Assembly (NCBI GenBank): GCA_027943245.1
Contig: JANDJZ010000131.1
Location: forward strand, 31,934-95,933
DNA: 64,000 nucleotides
Origin: Acanthamoeba sp. SK_2022b
Lineage: Eukaryota > Discosea > Longamoebia > Acanthamoebidae
Reading direction: 5' to 3'
Shown: piece by piece, positions 43,471 to 55,900 of the stretch
Numbering within the stretch: the first letter of the stretch is position 1
Layout: every line of letters begins with the position of its first letter
The notes under the pieces: model-generated
What the model was told of the DNA's origin: nothing
Seen by the model: the letters and a program-made list of their open reading frames with translations, nothing else
The model's database searches: none
Made by a program: the position numbers and the translations under genes

Positions 43471-45106
43471 ATACCTCCGAGCACTCATGAGGGTAGCTGT
43501 ACATGTATACAGCTGCGTCTAACAGCCCCTGCAGCATGGTGGAACTGGCCGAGATCTGCGGGGTGTGTGTTTAGAGTCACGCAAGAGCTAGCCAGAGTAG
43601 TACAGCATAGCGGTACCTCGAGGGCGCCGTATTGCGGTATGGCATCGGCAGGCTTGACGATGGTCTGCAGCACGACGTCATCGGGCTGCGAGAGTGTGCC
43701 GTAGAAGGCGAAGGACTCAGTCGTGGCGGGCGGATAGATCGGGAACTCCACGTCGGCCGCATCGCCGTATTTGCCCGCAAAGCAGGTCACCTGCGACCAA
43801 CCCGGCAAGGCGTCAGTGGGGAACGCCCTATGTGCCGCATGCTAGCAAAACAAGAGAGTCGCATGCTGTGCTGCATACCTGGAAGCGTGCCAGACCGGGC
43901 TTGGTGACCTTGATGGGAATGGTGAGCATGCGGCGGCCCTCCTTGGGGATGTGGACCTGGTAGCCCACTTGCCTGCCCAGCTCGTTCTCAAGCACCACTT
44001 CCGAGTGCTCGCTCGTGCGCAGGGCCATCCTGTGTGGAGGTTCGGTTGCGTTAGGTCGCGCGTGTTGTGCCCAGCAGTTTGAAGCACGGAGTCGAGGTCC
44101 GTACATGACGTCGAGAGGTTCGTCGAGCTGGTTTTGGACGATCACGGTGAGCTCGCAACGATCGCCGTAGTTAAGGAAGCGAGGAGGACTGCCGGCGGGC
44201 AACGTTGCGTTTGGGTGAGCTGGCTGATACATCAACAAGCAACACACACAAAACAAAACATATTTACAAACGAGGACGAACCTGCAGCGGACGACCAGGG
44301 GTAGCTGTGCAGTGAGCAGGCTCTCGCCGAGGCCATATCTGAGGCCCTCGTGACTGGCGGCCACAGCCCAGATCCTGTACGGCAATGTCGCGCCAAGTCA
44401 GATTCTTGTGCAACCACAACCGCTTGTCGACACGTCATGGACGACAGAGAAAGAGAAGGAGGTTGCCTGTAGCGAGTGAGGTTATCGGGAATCTTGACGG
44501 CGATCTCTGCGGTGCCGTCTTCGTTGACCTGCACGGCGGGAGTGAAATTGGCCAGCGGATTGAAGTTCGAACGCACGGCGATGAGGGGGGCCGGCTCCTC
44601 GAAGGCCGCTCCTCCATCGTCGTCCTCGTCGTCACACGAATCACACTCCTCCTCGGACCCACGCCTGGCCAAGCTCTCTTTCTCTCTGTAGTCACGCTTC
44701 GCTTCCTTGCGCTCCTCCTTGAGGTTCTTCCTGGGGGCAGCTGCTCTCCTCTTCATCTTCATCTTCATCGAAGATTCATTTTTGGGGCTGTGGGAAAAGG
44801 GTGGTCAGAGTCTAGGGAGAGGCATGGCCTGGCCAGACACGTGTCGTACCTATCGCAAAGCATGTCTCGGGCCATGGGAGCCGGTGCGCTGGAAGATGCC
44901 ATCGCAAAGGAAGACGGTCGGGCGCCGGACGGCGAGGGAGCCATGGACCTCTGCCTGGCAGCGCCACCGCCCCACGAAGGCATGCTGGGGAGCGGGAGGG
45001 CAATGCCGCCCTTCTTCTTCTTCGCCGAATTCTTGAACATTGGTGCAGCCATCTCGCATTCCTGTGAAATAAAACAAACGTTAAGATGAGCTCATCACTG
45101 AATGTG

Positions 45107-45177
<71 letters not shown>

Positions 45178-45791
45178 AGAGGGTACATCGGTACCATCAT
45201 GCACTGACTCTCGTCCTGCTGAGACAGAGAAAAGAGCATGTCCTCGCTTTTGAGGTCCGCCGTGAGTGTATCATTTATCTCCTCCTCGTCGTCTTCATAA
45301 TCGCAGACTTCGCGCGCCTCGTCATTCAGGTCGTCGTCATCCTCCTCGTCCTCGGTCAAGGGCTCACCCTCCCACTCGGCCTCGGGTCCCTCGAGTTCGG
45401 TGCCGTTGTTTTCGTCGTCTGACCACTCGGCCTTGAGTTCGTCGAGGAACAGGACCGGCGGCTGCAGCTGGTGGTTGTCCCATTGCTGTGTTGACAACCC
45501 CCGCCAAACCAAACCGGTAAGGCCCGCAGACAACTAACATGACAGAGCGTCGTGTTGCGTACCTCGACGGCGATCTCCTTACGGTTGGCAAAGCGCTGAG
45601 CGGAGTCCTCGTTGGGGCGCGCGGGGTAAAAGGTGTTGAGCGGGTCCGAGAGGGCGTAACCGGTGAGCGCCAGCACGGACTCGTCGACAACCACAAGACA
45701 CACCTCGGTGCCCACTGCTGGAGCGCCCAAGTGATCCGAGACCTGTGCGTGTGAACATTGTGAGGGCGCGGCGTAGCGTGGCGAATAAAAC

Positions 45792-45866
<75 letters not shown>

Positions 45867-48800
45867 TGTGTGTGTGTGTGTGTGTGTGATAGTCCTCCAA
45901 TCGGAGCACATTTGTGAGGAGCCAACAAACCTTGACGTCGATCGTTGTCTCCCCACCAGGTACGATCTTCTTGGCGCGAGGGGTGACCTCAACGTGGAGC
46001 TTCTTGGTGATCTGAGAAAGGCAACGAACAATGAGAAAATGTACCACGAACACGAGTGGAGTCGTAGAGAGCACAAAGCGGAGTTGTTACCGGAGGGACG
46101 GTGAGGGTGATGCGGGCAGTGCCCAGCGCGGGGCGAGGCGGAGCGCTGCTGTCCCTCTGGCCGTCGACATTGAGCCGCTCAGTAAGGCCGACGACGTCGA
46201 CCTGAATGGCGATGCTGGGCGCGTAGTCCTCGATGATCGGGACGCTGACCTCTGCCGAGTTTAGGGGCGGGGGCAAGTGCATTAGCAGCTCGCTGCACAG
46301 GCCCCAAGGGGGAAAACGCTCGTGGGGGGGGGCAACGCACTCTCTGAGACCGTGTTGATGCGAACAGTGCGCGTCTTGACAATGCCCCGGCAACGGGCCG
46401 TGACCACGGCTGGAGGGAGAGAGGGCGGCGCTGATCAGCAGAGAGCGCCGGTGGAAACAGGAAGGAGGGAGGGCAAATGCGTACCATCGCACGGCGCGAA
46501 CGGGCAGGTGAGTGTCAGCGAAGCTGTGTCGCCGATGCGGTAGGAGGCCTTGTCGGCTACCAGCGTGAGCTTCTCCTCGTCCACACGCTCCAGCTCTTTG
46601 GTAGGCGTCACGACTGTCGCACGCCACACGTACGTCAGCTGAGCCTCCACTCCGGCCCACTCGCACTTGATAGTGACAAGGATAGGCGCGTACGCTGGGG
46701 CGTCAGGAGCAGCAGATCGGTGGGTGGAGGGGCAGTCGGCTCGGCAGTCGGCTCGGCAAACATTTCGCAAGCCGCGTGCTTGCGTCCTTCCGGGTCCTGC
46801 ACAATCGCGTAGAGCTCATACGTCTGCACGGCCAGTGTGGTGCGTGTTGCGTGTGCGGTGTGAGGTCAGCGAGAAGCGAGGGCATCCTCATTGGCGCATG
46901 GATGGGCCTGCTGGGTTGAAAGGGAACGAACAGGAGCGTTGGCAGAAAGGCTGTCAGGGCTGATGACGTAGGGAATGGGCTCCTTCTCGGACTTGATGAC
47001 CTCCAGCTTGAGGACCGTCTTCTGGCCGCTCCACCGCTCGAGGGCGCAGAGCTGGATGGTCACGTCTACCATGTCTACAACGTTACCGTCGTGGTCGGCC
47101 ACGACGATGTCGATCACGTAGGGCTCGTTCAGCACCGGGTTGGGGGCATGCTTGCGAAGGCCCACGTAGTAGAGGCACGGGTGCAGGATGAGCTGCGTGG
47201 TCGTGGTGATCGACTTCCTGTTGATGTCCACGATCTCGATCAGGGCCGCCAGCGACACCGGGCGCGGCGGATCGGGATAGCCCTGTCGATCCACGAAGAG
47301 AGCGAATGAGCCAGAGCGGGTGAATGTGTGGACGACTTCACATGAGATCCGGGACAGCTTCACGCACCTTGAACTGGATGAGGACTTTGTGCTCGCCGGA
47401 TTCGCGGGTCTTGCCCTTGAGCACCCTCTGGCAGGCCAGCTGGGTGGGCTGCGCGAGCACGAGCTGCTTGGCGCAGGTGAAGGTGAAGTCCTGGAAGCCC
47501 GGCGGAGCAAACGTGCCCGAGGTTGAGGAGACCGTCCACGTGACATCTAGAGGTCCATGTGGCCGAGAGATCGATTAGCTGACATTGTTCGTACAAAAGC
47601 TTTGCGGGAAGGGGAGTGCATGCCGGAGTCAGCGAGAGCGCCACCCGCGTAGTAGGAGCCCTTGGCCTTGACCAGCGCCGACGCCTCGAACCAGATGGGC
47701 GCCTTGGTCTCGACCTCGGCTTCGGCAATGAACTCGGGGCGGCGGAACTACACTCGCGTGCTGTTTGTAAGGCTGATTATGGTCGCCGAGTTTGAAAGAG
47801 GAGAGCAGGTTACCTCTTGAACCTGGAAACGGTGGACGTGCTCATACTGCTGCTTTCCTTCGTGCTCCTCGAGGTGGATGTGAACCCCAGCGTCACCCAA
47901 GTTGATCTGAAGGAGGAGCGAACAAATGTTGAATAAACATGAAATAAAACAATCCAACAATGAAAATAAAAGCTATTATTACGAGAAGACGGATAACGCA
48001 TGGAGGGAGGCGCACGTTATCGGGGAGTGTCAGGGCGAAATGGAAGGTGCCGAGCCCCGTGAGGAAGAACTCGCCCTTAGTGATCTCGGCCGACCTCGAA
48101 TCGAGTAGCTTGTAGATGCACTTTTGCATCTTGGGCACCTCCAGCTTCTCAAAGTGCTCCTGAGCCGCTCTCTACAAATGACCCAAGCGCGTCTCACGTC
48201 AGCACCGTTTGATGCGTGTGAACGGCGAGACATGTCGATGCAGCACGTACCTTGAGGAAGCGAACGTAGCCCTTGATATGTACTTCTTCCTTGGGCCGAT
48301 ACATGCTGATGGGAGCCGAAGGCAACGTCAGTCAGTGAGCCCGCAGACGGCAACTGTAGTAGGTTGGTACGTGCCTGCGATCGTCAAAGACGTGCCACAG
48401 CAGGTTCTCCTCGGCGACGAGGGTGGGGAAGGTCCACACGTTGGCGATGAAGGTGCAGTCCTTGCCCTTCTTGGCCACGAGAAGCGATGACCGGCTGGTG
48501 TTGTGAGAGAGCACGGCGACACCGTCCTTGTTGGTCGTCACCGTGTCCGGGGCCTTGCGTTCGAGCGTGCAGTTCTTGATGCTGATCGCACTTACGTCGA
48601 TGTCGCGCGGCGAACGGGGCGAACGCGGGGAGAGCGGGCCGTCGGCCCTGGCAGCTAGGGCCCTCTTCTTCTCGATCTGCTTCTTGTCGGGGAGCAGGAG
48701 CAGCTGTGCGCCCATGATGGACTTGCGCTCGTGCCAGGACACGTGTACGCCCTTCATGTTGCCGCCCTTCACCAGGTGGGTGGCCCACGCGTGGACCGTC

Positions 48801-51502
48801 TGGAGGCTCTGGAACACATCGAGACCTGAACCCAACCAGAACGTTCCATACAGCGTGGGTATGAGTGAACCATGATGGTCTCGCCCCGGGCGTCGAAGGA
48901 GGGAACGCACCGATGTGGGTGCACTGAATCCAAGCCTTGATGATGTCCCGCTGGCGCCATGTATTGGGGTAGTGGCCTGACGACGCACGAGCATCCGCCA
49001 AGGGGTGATGTCAGACGATTGTTACAGGACCAGGAGATTGACATGGGGATAAAGCGGAAAGGAGGCAACGCACTCTTGGAGGTGGGGGTGATGACGACGC
49101 CGACCTGACCGATGTACCTCTTGGCGTCCTTGAGGGCCGGGCTGAGGTCTACCACAAAGTCCACGTACACGTCCTCCTTGAAGTTGGCCACGGGCAGCAC
49201 CTGGTCGTACACGAGCTTGCCAAAGCTGGAGTATAATAAAAGCGCATGCTGTTAGGGAGCGCGCTCTAACAAGCCTGCGGTCCGTGACGCCACGTGTACC
49301 CGAGGTAGTCGTGAGTCTCCGACTTGCTCTCGCTGGCGTCCGTGTGGCTGGGCTCCTTGCCCCATTTGTGGTAGTGCTTGCGAGGGTTGAGCCTGTGCGC
49401 AAGGCGTGATTATGAGACACTAAACTCAACACAGCACGTTGTGGCGAGTTGAAGGCCCGTACTTGTAAAGACACACGCGCAGCTCCTTGTAATTGAACGC
49501 CTTGATGTGGTACGTGGGAGCCTGCTTGGTCGCGGTAACCAGCACTGGGTCGTACACGATGATGCCAGTCTGCGGCGGATTGGACACGGCACGCGAACCA
49601 AGGCGGTCAATGGCTCGATCCAATGGCCCGCGCTGGGGCAGGAATAATAAGGCCGTAGAAACTTACCTGGAAGGCCTTGAGCGCTCGTGGGCGCGGCGGT
49701 TCCCAGACCTTGACCTCCCACTCGATCTTACCGACGGGTTCGGAGCCGTCCTCTGGGATGGGCGCGGCGTCGTTGCCCTTGATCAAACCCAGGCACTGGC
49801 CGTAGTAATCTCGCACTGCCTGATAGTCGATCTCCACCTTGTAGACTGTGTCTCCGAGATGCTGGCTGCTTCTGAAGTGCAACGTCTTGTACGACGTCGT
49901 GATGGTCAAGTCTGTCATAAACAAGTGGTGAGTGTGTCACAATCGTTGGTAGCCGCACGGGACGAAAGAGAGAGAGAGGGCGAAAGGGGAGAAGCTGTAC
50001 CGGCCAGATGAGGAGTGACCTTGATCTTGGAGACGTCAAGCGACTGGGCGTTGACTCTGTTGGAGAAGCGGATGAGCCACTCGGCCTTGGGGTAGATCTT
50101 GGCGTCCTTGTTGCGCGGGTGGTAATTGGCCACCTTGAACTCGGGCACCGTCTTGAAGTTGAACCTGTGGACGTGCGAGTCCTTGAGCGGACCCTCGGCC
50201 GAGGGAATCTGTATGCGTACACGCGCAAAAAGGAGTCACACAGTGTCAGCCGTTGATCGGCTAAGGCGCAAGTGCTCACTTCGAGACATTCTTACCTCGG
50301 GACCGACTTGCACGTAGATGGTCGAGTCCCCGGCGAAATAGTTTACAGGCTTGAACGCCACCCAATAACCCTCATGCCTGTGTGATGTTGAAGTGGTTTG
50401 TGTAAGTCGCGTAGTGGGTCGCTATATGAAAGCGGAGGTCGGTACCTGGGAGTGTTGATGCGCCAGAACGGCGAGGCGTTGACCTCCTCCACGGTCATGA
50501 GGCGGATGACGTAGTGGGTGTTCCACGAGCTCGTGACTTTGATGCTCTGGAGCACTTCCTCAGGGTCCACATACTGATCGAACTTGACGAACATGCCGCA
50601 GTCGCGCTTGCGGCCGCCACCCGGCGGCGGGAACGAGCTCTTGACCTTGATGGTCGGCGTGGTGAACTTGGCCTCGAATTCCTCGGCCAACGAGTCGCCG
50701 TAAGCCGAGTTAGCACCGGCGGGAACCTGAATCAGAGCGACGTTGAGGTTGGGTATACACCCCTCTTCATACACAAGACACCCACCACAACCAATCGATT
50801 GCGGCAAGCATGTTTCTGGTACCTTGACGGTGTATTCGGTCGACTTGCTCCACTTGGGCGACGGGTGATAGACCAACGTCGTCGCATCAGCGAAGCGCCA
50901 CTCACCGCCGTCTTCGGGTTCCGGTTCGACAGTCGGACGCCAATCCTTGTATGCAGATGTGCACACGTCAGCGTAAGGCCAATGAGAGACCCAAATAGCT
51001 GGATAATGAACGTGAAGTTGGTGTGAAGACGTACCAAGTCTTCGACCTTGGGCGGCACCGAGAACACGAGCGGCTGATTGAAGTTGAGCTTGATCGGGTC
51101 CACTATGCCCAGCACGCGCGACTGATACACTGGTGTGGAGAGCAGCAAATGACGACTCGCACTCATAGGAGGCATAGGCACGCGCAAGCCTGGCGAGGTG
51201 GCGGTACCATTCACCGAGAGCGGATGGACAGTGCTGAAGCTGAAGGAGTGTTCGGAGCCCAGGAGGGCGCCCTCGAGCGATGGAATCTTGTCGATCTTGA
51301 CTGTGACATGAGTCTTGGGCGGGAACGGCTCCGAGCATCGGAAGACGAGCCACTGGCCGGGCTTGGCGTCGAGGAACTGGGCGGTGCGGAGTATCGTGGC
51401 GCGCAGGGCATGCACCTCATCATCGCCCAACAGGGTCACCGTGCCCATGCTCTTGAAGCGCCACTGTGAAGCTGACACCTGCAGTGTTGTGTGTGGTGTG
51501 TG

Positions 51503-51568
<66 letters not shown>

Positions 51569-52900
51569 CATGGGTGAGCATTGCGCTACATTACTTGCCC
51601 GAGAAGCACACGTATGTACCTGAATGTGCTTGATGACCTCGGCGGGGTCGATCTTCTGGTCGAAGCACATAGCGATGGCCGGGTCAAGGACCTGCGCCTC
51701 TCCGCTATCGACGGAGGTGCGTTCGACTTGGGGAGCGGCGGACTTGTACTCCTTCTTGAACGGCTCGATGGGCTCGTTGTAGAAAGACACTACGCTTGCC
51801 GGAATCTGCCGGTCCCGAAAAAACATCAACGCCAACCACGCAATTACCACGAGCGATAGGGAGTGTGCGGTACCGTGATAGTGAACCGGGTGGCCTTAGG
51901 CCAATCGCACGGCGGGCGGTAGCAGAGCGTGTGTGCGTCGATCAAGTTCCACCCAGGGGCGATACTCGGCTCCTTGTCAACCACGGGGACCGAGGCATGC
52001 TCCGCTTCGGCCTCAGCCTTCTCCTTACCCTTGTCGGACTCCTTTTCAGGTTTCTCGCGTGGCGATTCCGTGACTTCCGCCTCGGCCTCACCTTCGTTCA
52101 CTTTGTCCTTGTCGCCTCGCGGGGTCTTCTTGCCGCGGGGCGTCTTCTTGCCCTTGTCCCCCTTCTTGGATTTCTTGGCGCTCTTCTTCTTATCCTTGGC
52201 ATCATTGGGCGGATGTGCGAACGGGCTGTCGCCCAGGTTGACCGAGAGGACGCCAGGACAATCCAGCGCAACTGCGAGCGTTCAAGTAAATCCTCCAACG
52301 TAAGCTATTGAGCGATGGAATTGCGTGCTAGAGACCACACGCACCTGTGGGGAAAAGCGGTCCTTCATCTTCTACTAGCTCCTTGGTCGCCACTCGCTCC
52401 CCGTTCTTCGTCCTGCGCACAGTGAGGTGAGTACAACAGCGGCTGCAGAACCTAGTAGTGCCTGCGGCAACTCTGACGGGGAAGATAGGCTACCAGTAGA
52501 GTTGCTGGCGCTCGGCGTCGATGCCCACGCCGATCACGTCTCCTACTCCCCAGGTGGGCTGACCACTCTGCCCCTTATTCGAGTCGTTGTGGAAGACGCA
52601 GCCGTCATCGCTGTGGTAGCCATAGGCGCTGCGAGACACATGGAGTCAGCTCATCCGGGGCACGTGTGGTGTGCACAGTCAACAATGAAGCAATGCAAGA
52701 CAGTGGAGGTCTGGCGGTACTGTGAGGTCCAGCCGACCATCGCGCGCTTGAGTGGCATGTCGCGGCCGGCAGCGCCAACGGAAATGGCACCGTCCTTGTT
52801 GAGTTGGATGACCTGAGCCTCGAAGTAGGACAGCGAGCCGGGTGAAAGCTCCTTCAGAGCTTGAACGGCGTATGACTAGTGAAGGATCAATATCTAGAAG

Positions 52901-52966
<66 letters not shown>

Positions 52967-55900
52967 CTGTTAAGGATATCTGCTCGCTGCCCTTCTTAGT
53001 GGCTTCAGAGGTCCACTTGGCAGTGTAGCTGTTGGAATCGTAATCAAAGTCCACGTTGGTCGTGTCCGTCCTCCACTTGATCAGCATCTGGCACCGCTCG
53101 GGCGGCGGAGTGAGATGTGGCCTCCACTCCTACATACCACAAATCGTACATGTTAGCACTCACGCGTGGCACTGCGAACTGTGTGCTGTAATCACTCTCA
53201 GGTACCAATTGCTCGATCTTAGCAACACCATGCGGAGAGACCAGGGGCTGAGTGAAACGCAGGGTGATTTCGCTCTGGGACCTGAGGGTGAAGTCGGGCG
53301 CGTCTGGACATTGCAGGCCCGCCTCAATCAGAACGAGAGCGGGGATTGCAGCCAGCAAGGGAGGCATGTCGATACCAAAGACACTGAAGCGAGGAACTGT
53401 GCGGAAGTTGTAGCTCTGCGAGCGCGTCGTCGGAAGCGGGCCTTCAGCAGACGGGATCTAGGGGGGAGGTAAGACGAGGCAGAGGGCGCACAAAAGAAAG
53501 TAGAAGTGCGCGTACATTGCCGTCGATCTTGACCGTGACGTTGGAATCGTGCAGGAAGTTCTTGGTGCACCTGAAGGCCATCCAGCAACCGTCCGCAGCC
53601 CCGTGTTGGGCGAGGAACACCTGAAGCAGGGTGTCGCGCTCAACCTCCTCCTTGGAGAGCATTTGCACGGGCGCGTAGGTCTTCTTGGTCAGCTTGCTCA
53701 GGAAGCCCTACACAAGCCAAGCCAAGGCCAGCAACAGAAAGCCATCAAATGAGTGACACGAAACGACTTTGTGCGTCGCGTGATGTGGCCTACCTCCTGG
53801 CTAAGCGCGAGAGAGACGACAGGCAACACTTGATCGGGGTTGACCGCCTGGTTGAAGATGATGGCCATCGGGCAGTCCAAGGCCACCTTACCGCTGGGGT
53901 AGGTATGCAGGATCTCGACGCGAGGGGTGGTAAAGGAGAACTTGTACTTCTTGTGCAGGGGCTCGTCAAAGGCCGACCGCACCCCATCGTCCACCTTGGC
54001 AATTGCCGCAAAGCCACTGTGAGGAGTTTGTGTGCTACATCCCGACAGGATGGCGTGGCAGTACCTTGACTTTGTACTTGGTGGACTTGGCCCACGTTGT
54101 GCCCTTCGCGAGAGTATAGACCAGCGCGTTGGCGGACCTGAGGCTCCATTCACCCTCGGGAGGTATGGGTGAGATGACCGGTCTCCAGGCCTGCACAGGT
54201 TTGCGTTGCGCGATCGGGTCAGCGCCGTAATCGGCCCGTGATCTCAACGGGGCGAGGGAAGCGGTACCAGGTCCTTAATGTCGACGGGATCCGCAAGGGG
54301 ATGGTTGAACGTGATGTCGATCTGCGTGGTCTGATGATCGCTTCCTACCGGCGAGTGGGCTGCTCGCAAGCCGCAATCCCCTTCGTCAGATCCACCATGC
54401 TCATTCCGGAGGGCGAATTTGGGACCCGGGGGGGGGGGCGCACCAGTGGCCGCGAACTTGGGGAGCACTGTGAAGGTGTGCGACGATGTGTACGGCGACA
54501 GCACTGGTCCCTCGGCAGATGGGATCTGATAGGAGGGGTGAGCGCCAGCCAGCATGCCCGCCCTTGGAAGGTCCGTACCTTGGGGCCGATCTTGACGGTG
54601 ACGTTGTCTTCGTAGTTGAACGGCTCGACAGGCTGGACGGCCAGATAGTGATTCTTGGTCTTGTTGTAGTTTCTGGTCTCGGGCATTTCGTCGACCTCCT
54701 CCTCGGTCAGTAGGCGAAGCTCGTGCAGGCCGCCCCACCGCGACGAGGACACATGTATGCAACGGATCACCTCCTGTTCGTACACGCGGTAAGTTATATG
54801 AGTAGGTGCACCTGGGTCCAGTGCGCTGGGTCGGCGCATGAGCGCCAGGGGGCAGCGTGTCTCGTCATCCTTACCTCGGGTTCGATCTCCTGGTCAAAGT
54901 CGACGAGGATGACCGGTTGTCTGGCCACCATATTCTGCATAGCGCGAGGGTACGCGTTCCGCACGGTGATCTGGGCCGAAGTGAAGGAGGACGAGTACTC
55001 CTTGCCCAACGGGTCCTCCCAGAGCGACATGGCCTCAGCCGGGATCTGTGTCGTAGTCCCATCAGGCGCATGCCCACGCATACAACACGCATTGCGTACA
55101 CACGGAAAGGTAGTGCATACTGTGATCGTGTACTGGGTGGAGTGGGTCCAGGTCTTCTTGGGCAGGTAGGCCAGGGTGTGGTCGTTACTCAACTGCCATT
55201 CACCACCTTCCTTGGGCTCGGGTTCGATGGTGGGAACCCAGCCCAGATCTTCTAGGCCGCCTCCGGCAACGACAAGTGGCTGCGTGAAGACAACCGTAAC
55301 AGAGCTCGAATCCTGGCTGCCCAGCTGCTTCTTGTTCTCAGGGCGCACAGCTAGATGTCAACAACACGTATTAGTGAATTCAGATAAGCCGAGTGGCCAC
55401 CATTCAATGATAACCCGCTGGCTCGAAGTGATGAAGTACGTACTGCTAACGGAGAACGGCTTGATCGTGCCGAAGGAAATGGAGTGTTCTTGGTCGTTAA
55501 GGAGCGCCCCCTCGGCCGAAGGTACCTGGGATCGAGCCGCATGGGTGAACACCGCACACACAATGCCGTCGGGATTGGTGAATCGGTACCTTGGGGCCGA
55601 TCGACAGATAGACCGGGCTGTCGTGCGGCAGCAGCTTGGCGCTGGTGAACACCAAACAGTGCTCGCCGCCATGGTACTTCAAGAACTTGTCGAGCTGCGC
55701 ATACTTCTCGCGCCAGCGCTTGGTCTCTGCGTCATCCAGCAGGCGCAAGGCCGCATAGTTGCTCTTGATGATCGACGAAGTAAAGAGCCTGTGACGTTTG
55801 TGTGTGAGTGTGTGAGAGAGAGAGAGAGAGAAGGAGAAAACAGCGTAACCGACGAAGATAAAGTTGATTGATATACCTAATGGTGCTCAAGACTTGCTCT

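Noticed and set aside
43406..45888. Dense repeats that could suggest a CRISPR-like array
   Set aside because: They are simple TG dinucleotide tracts inside introns with no unique spacers.
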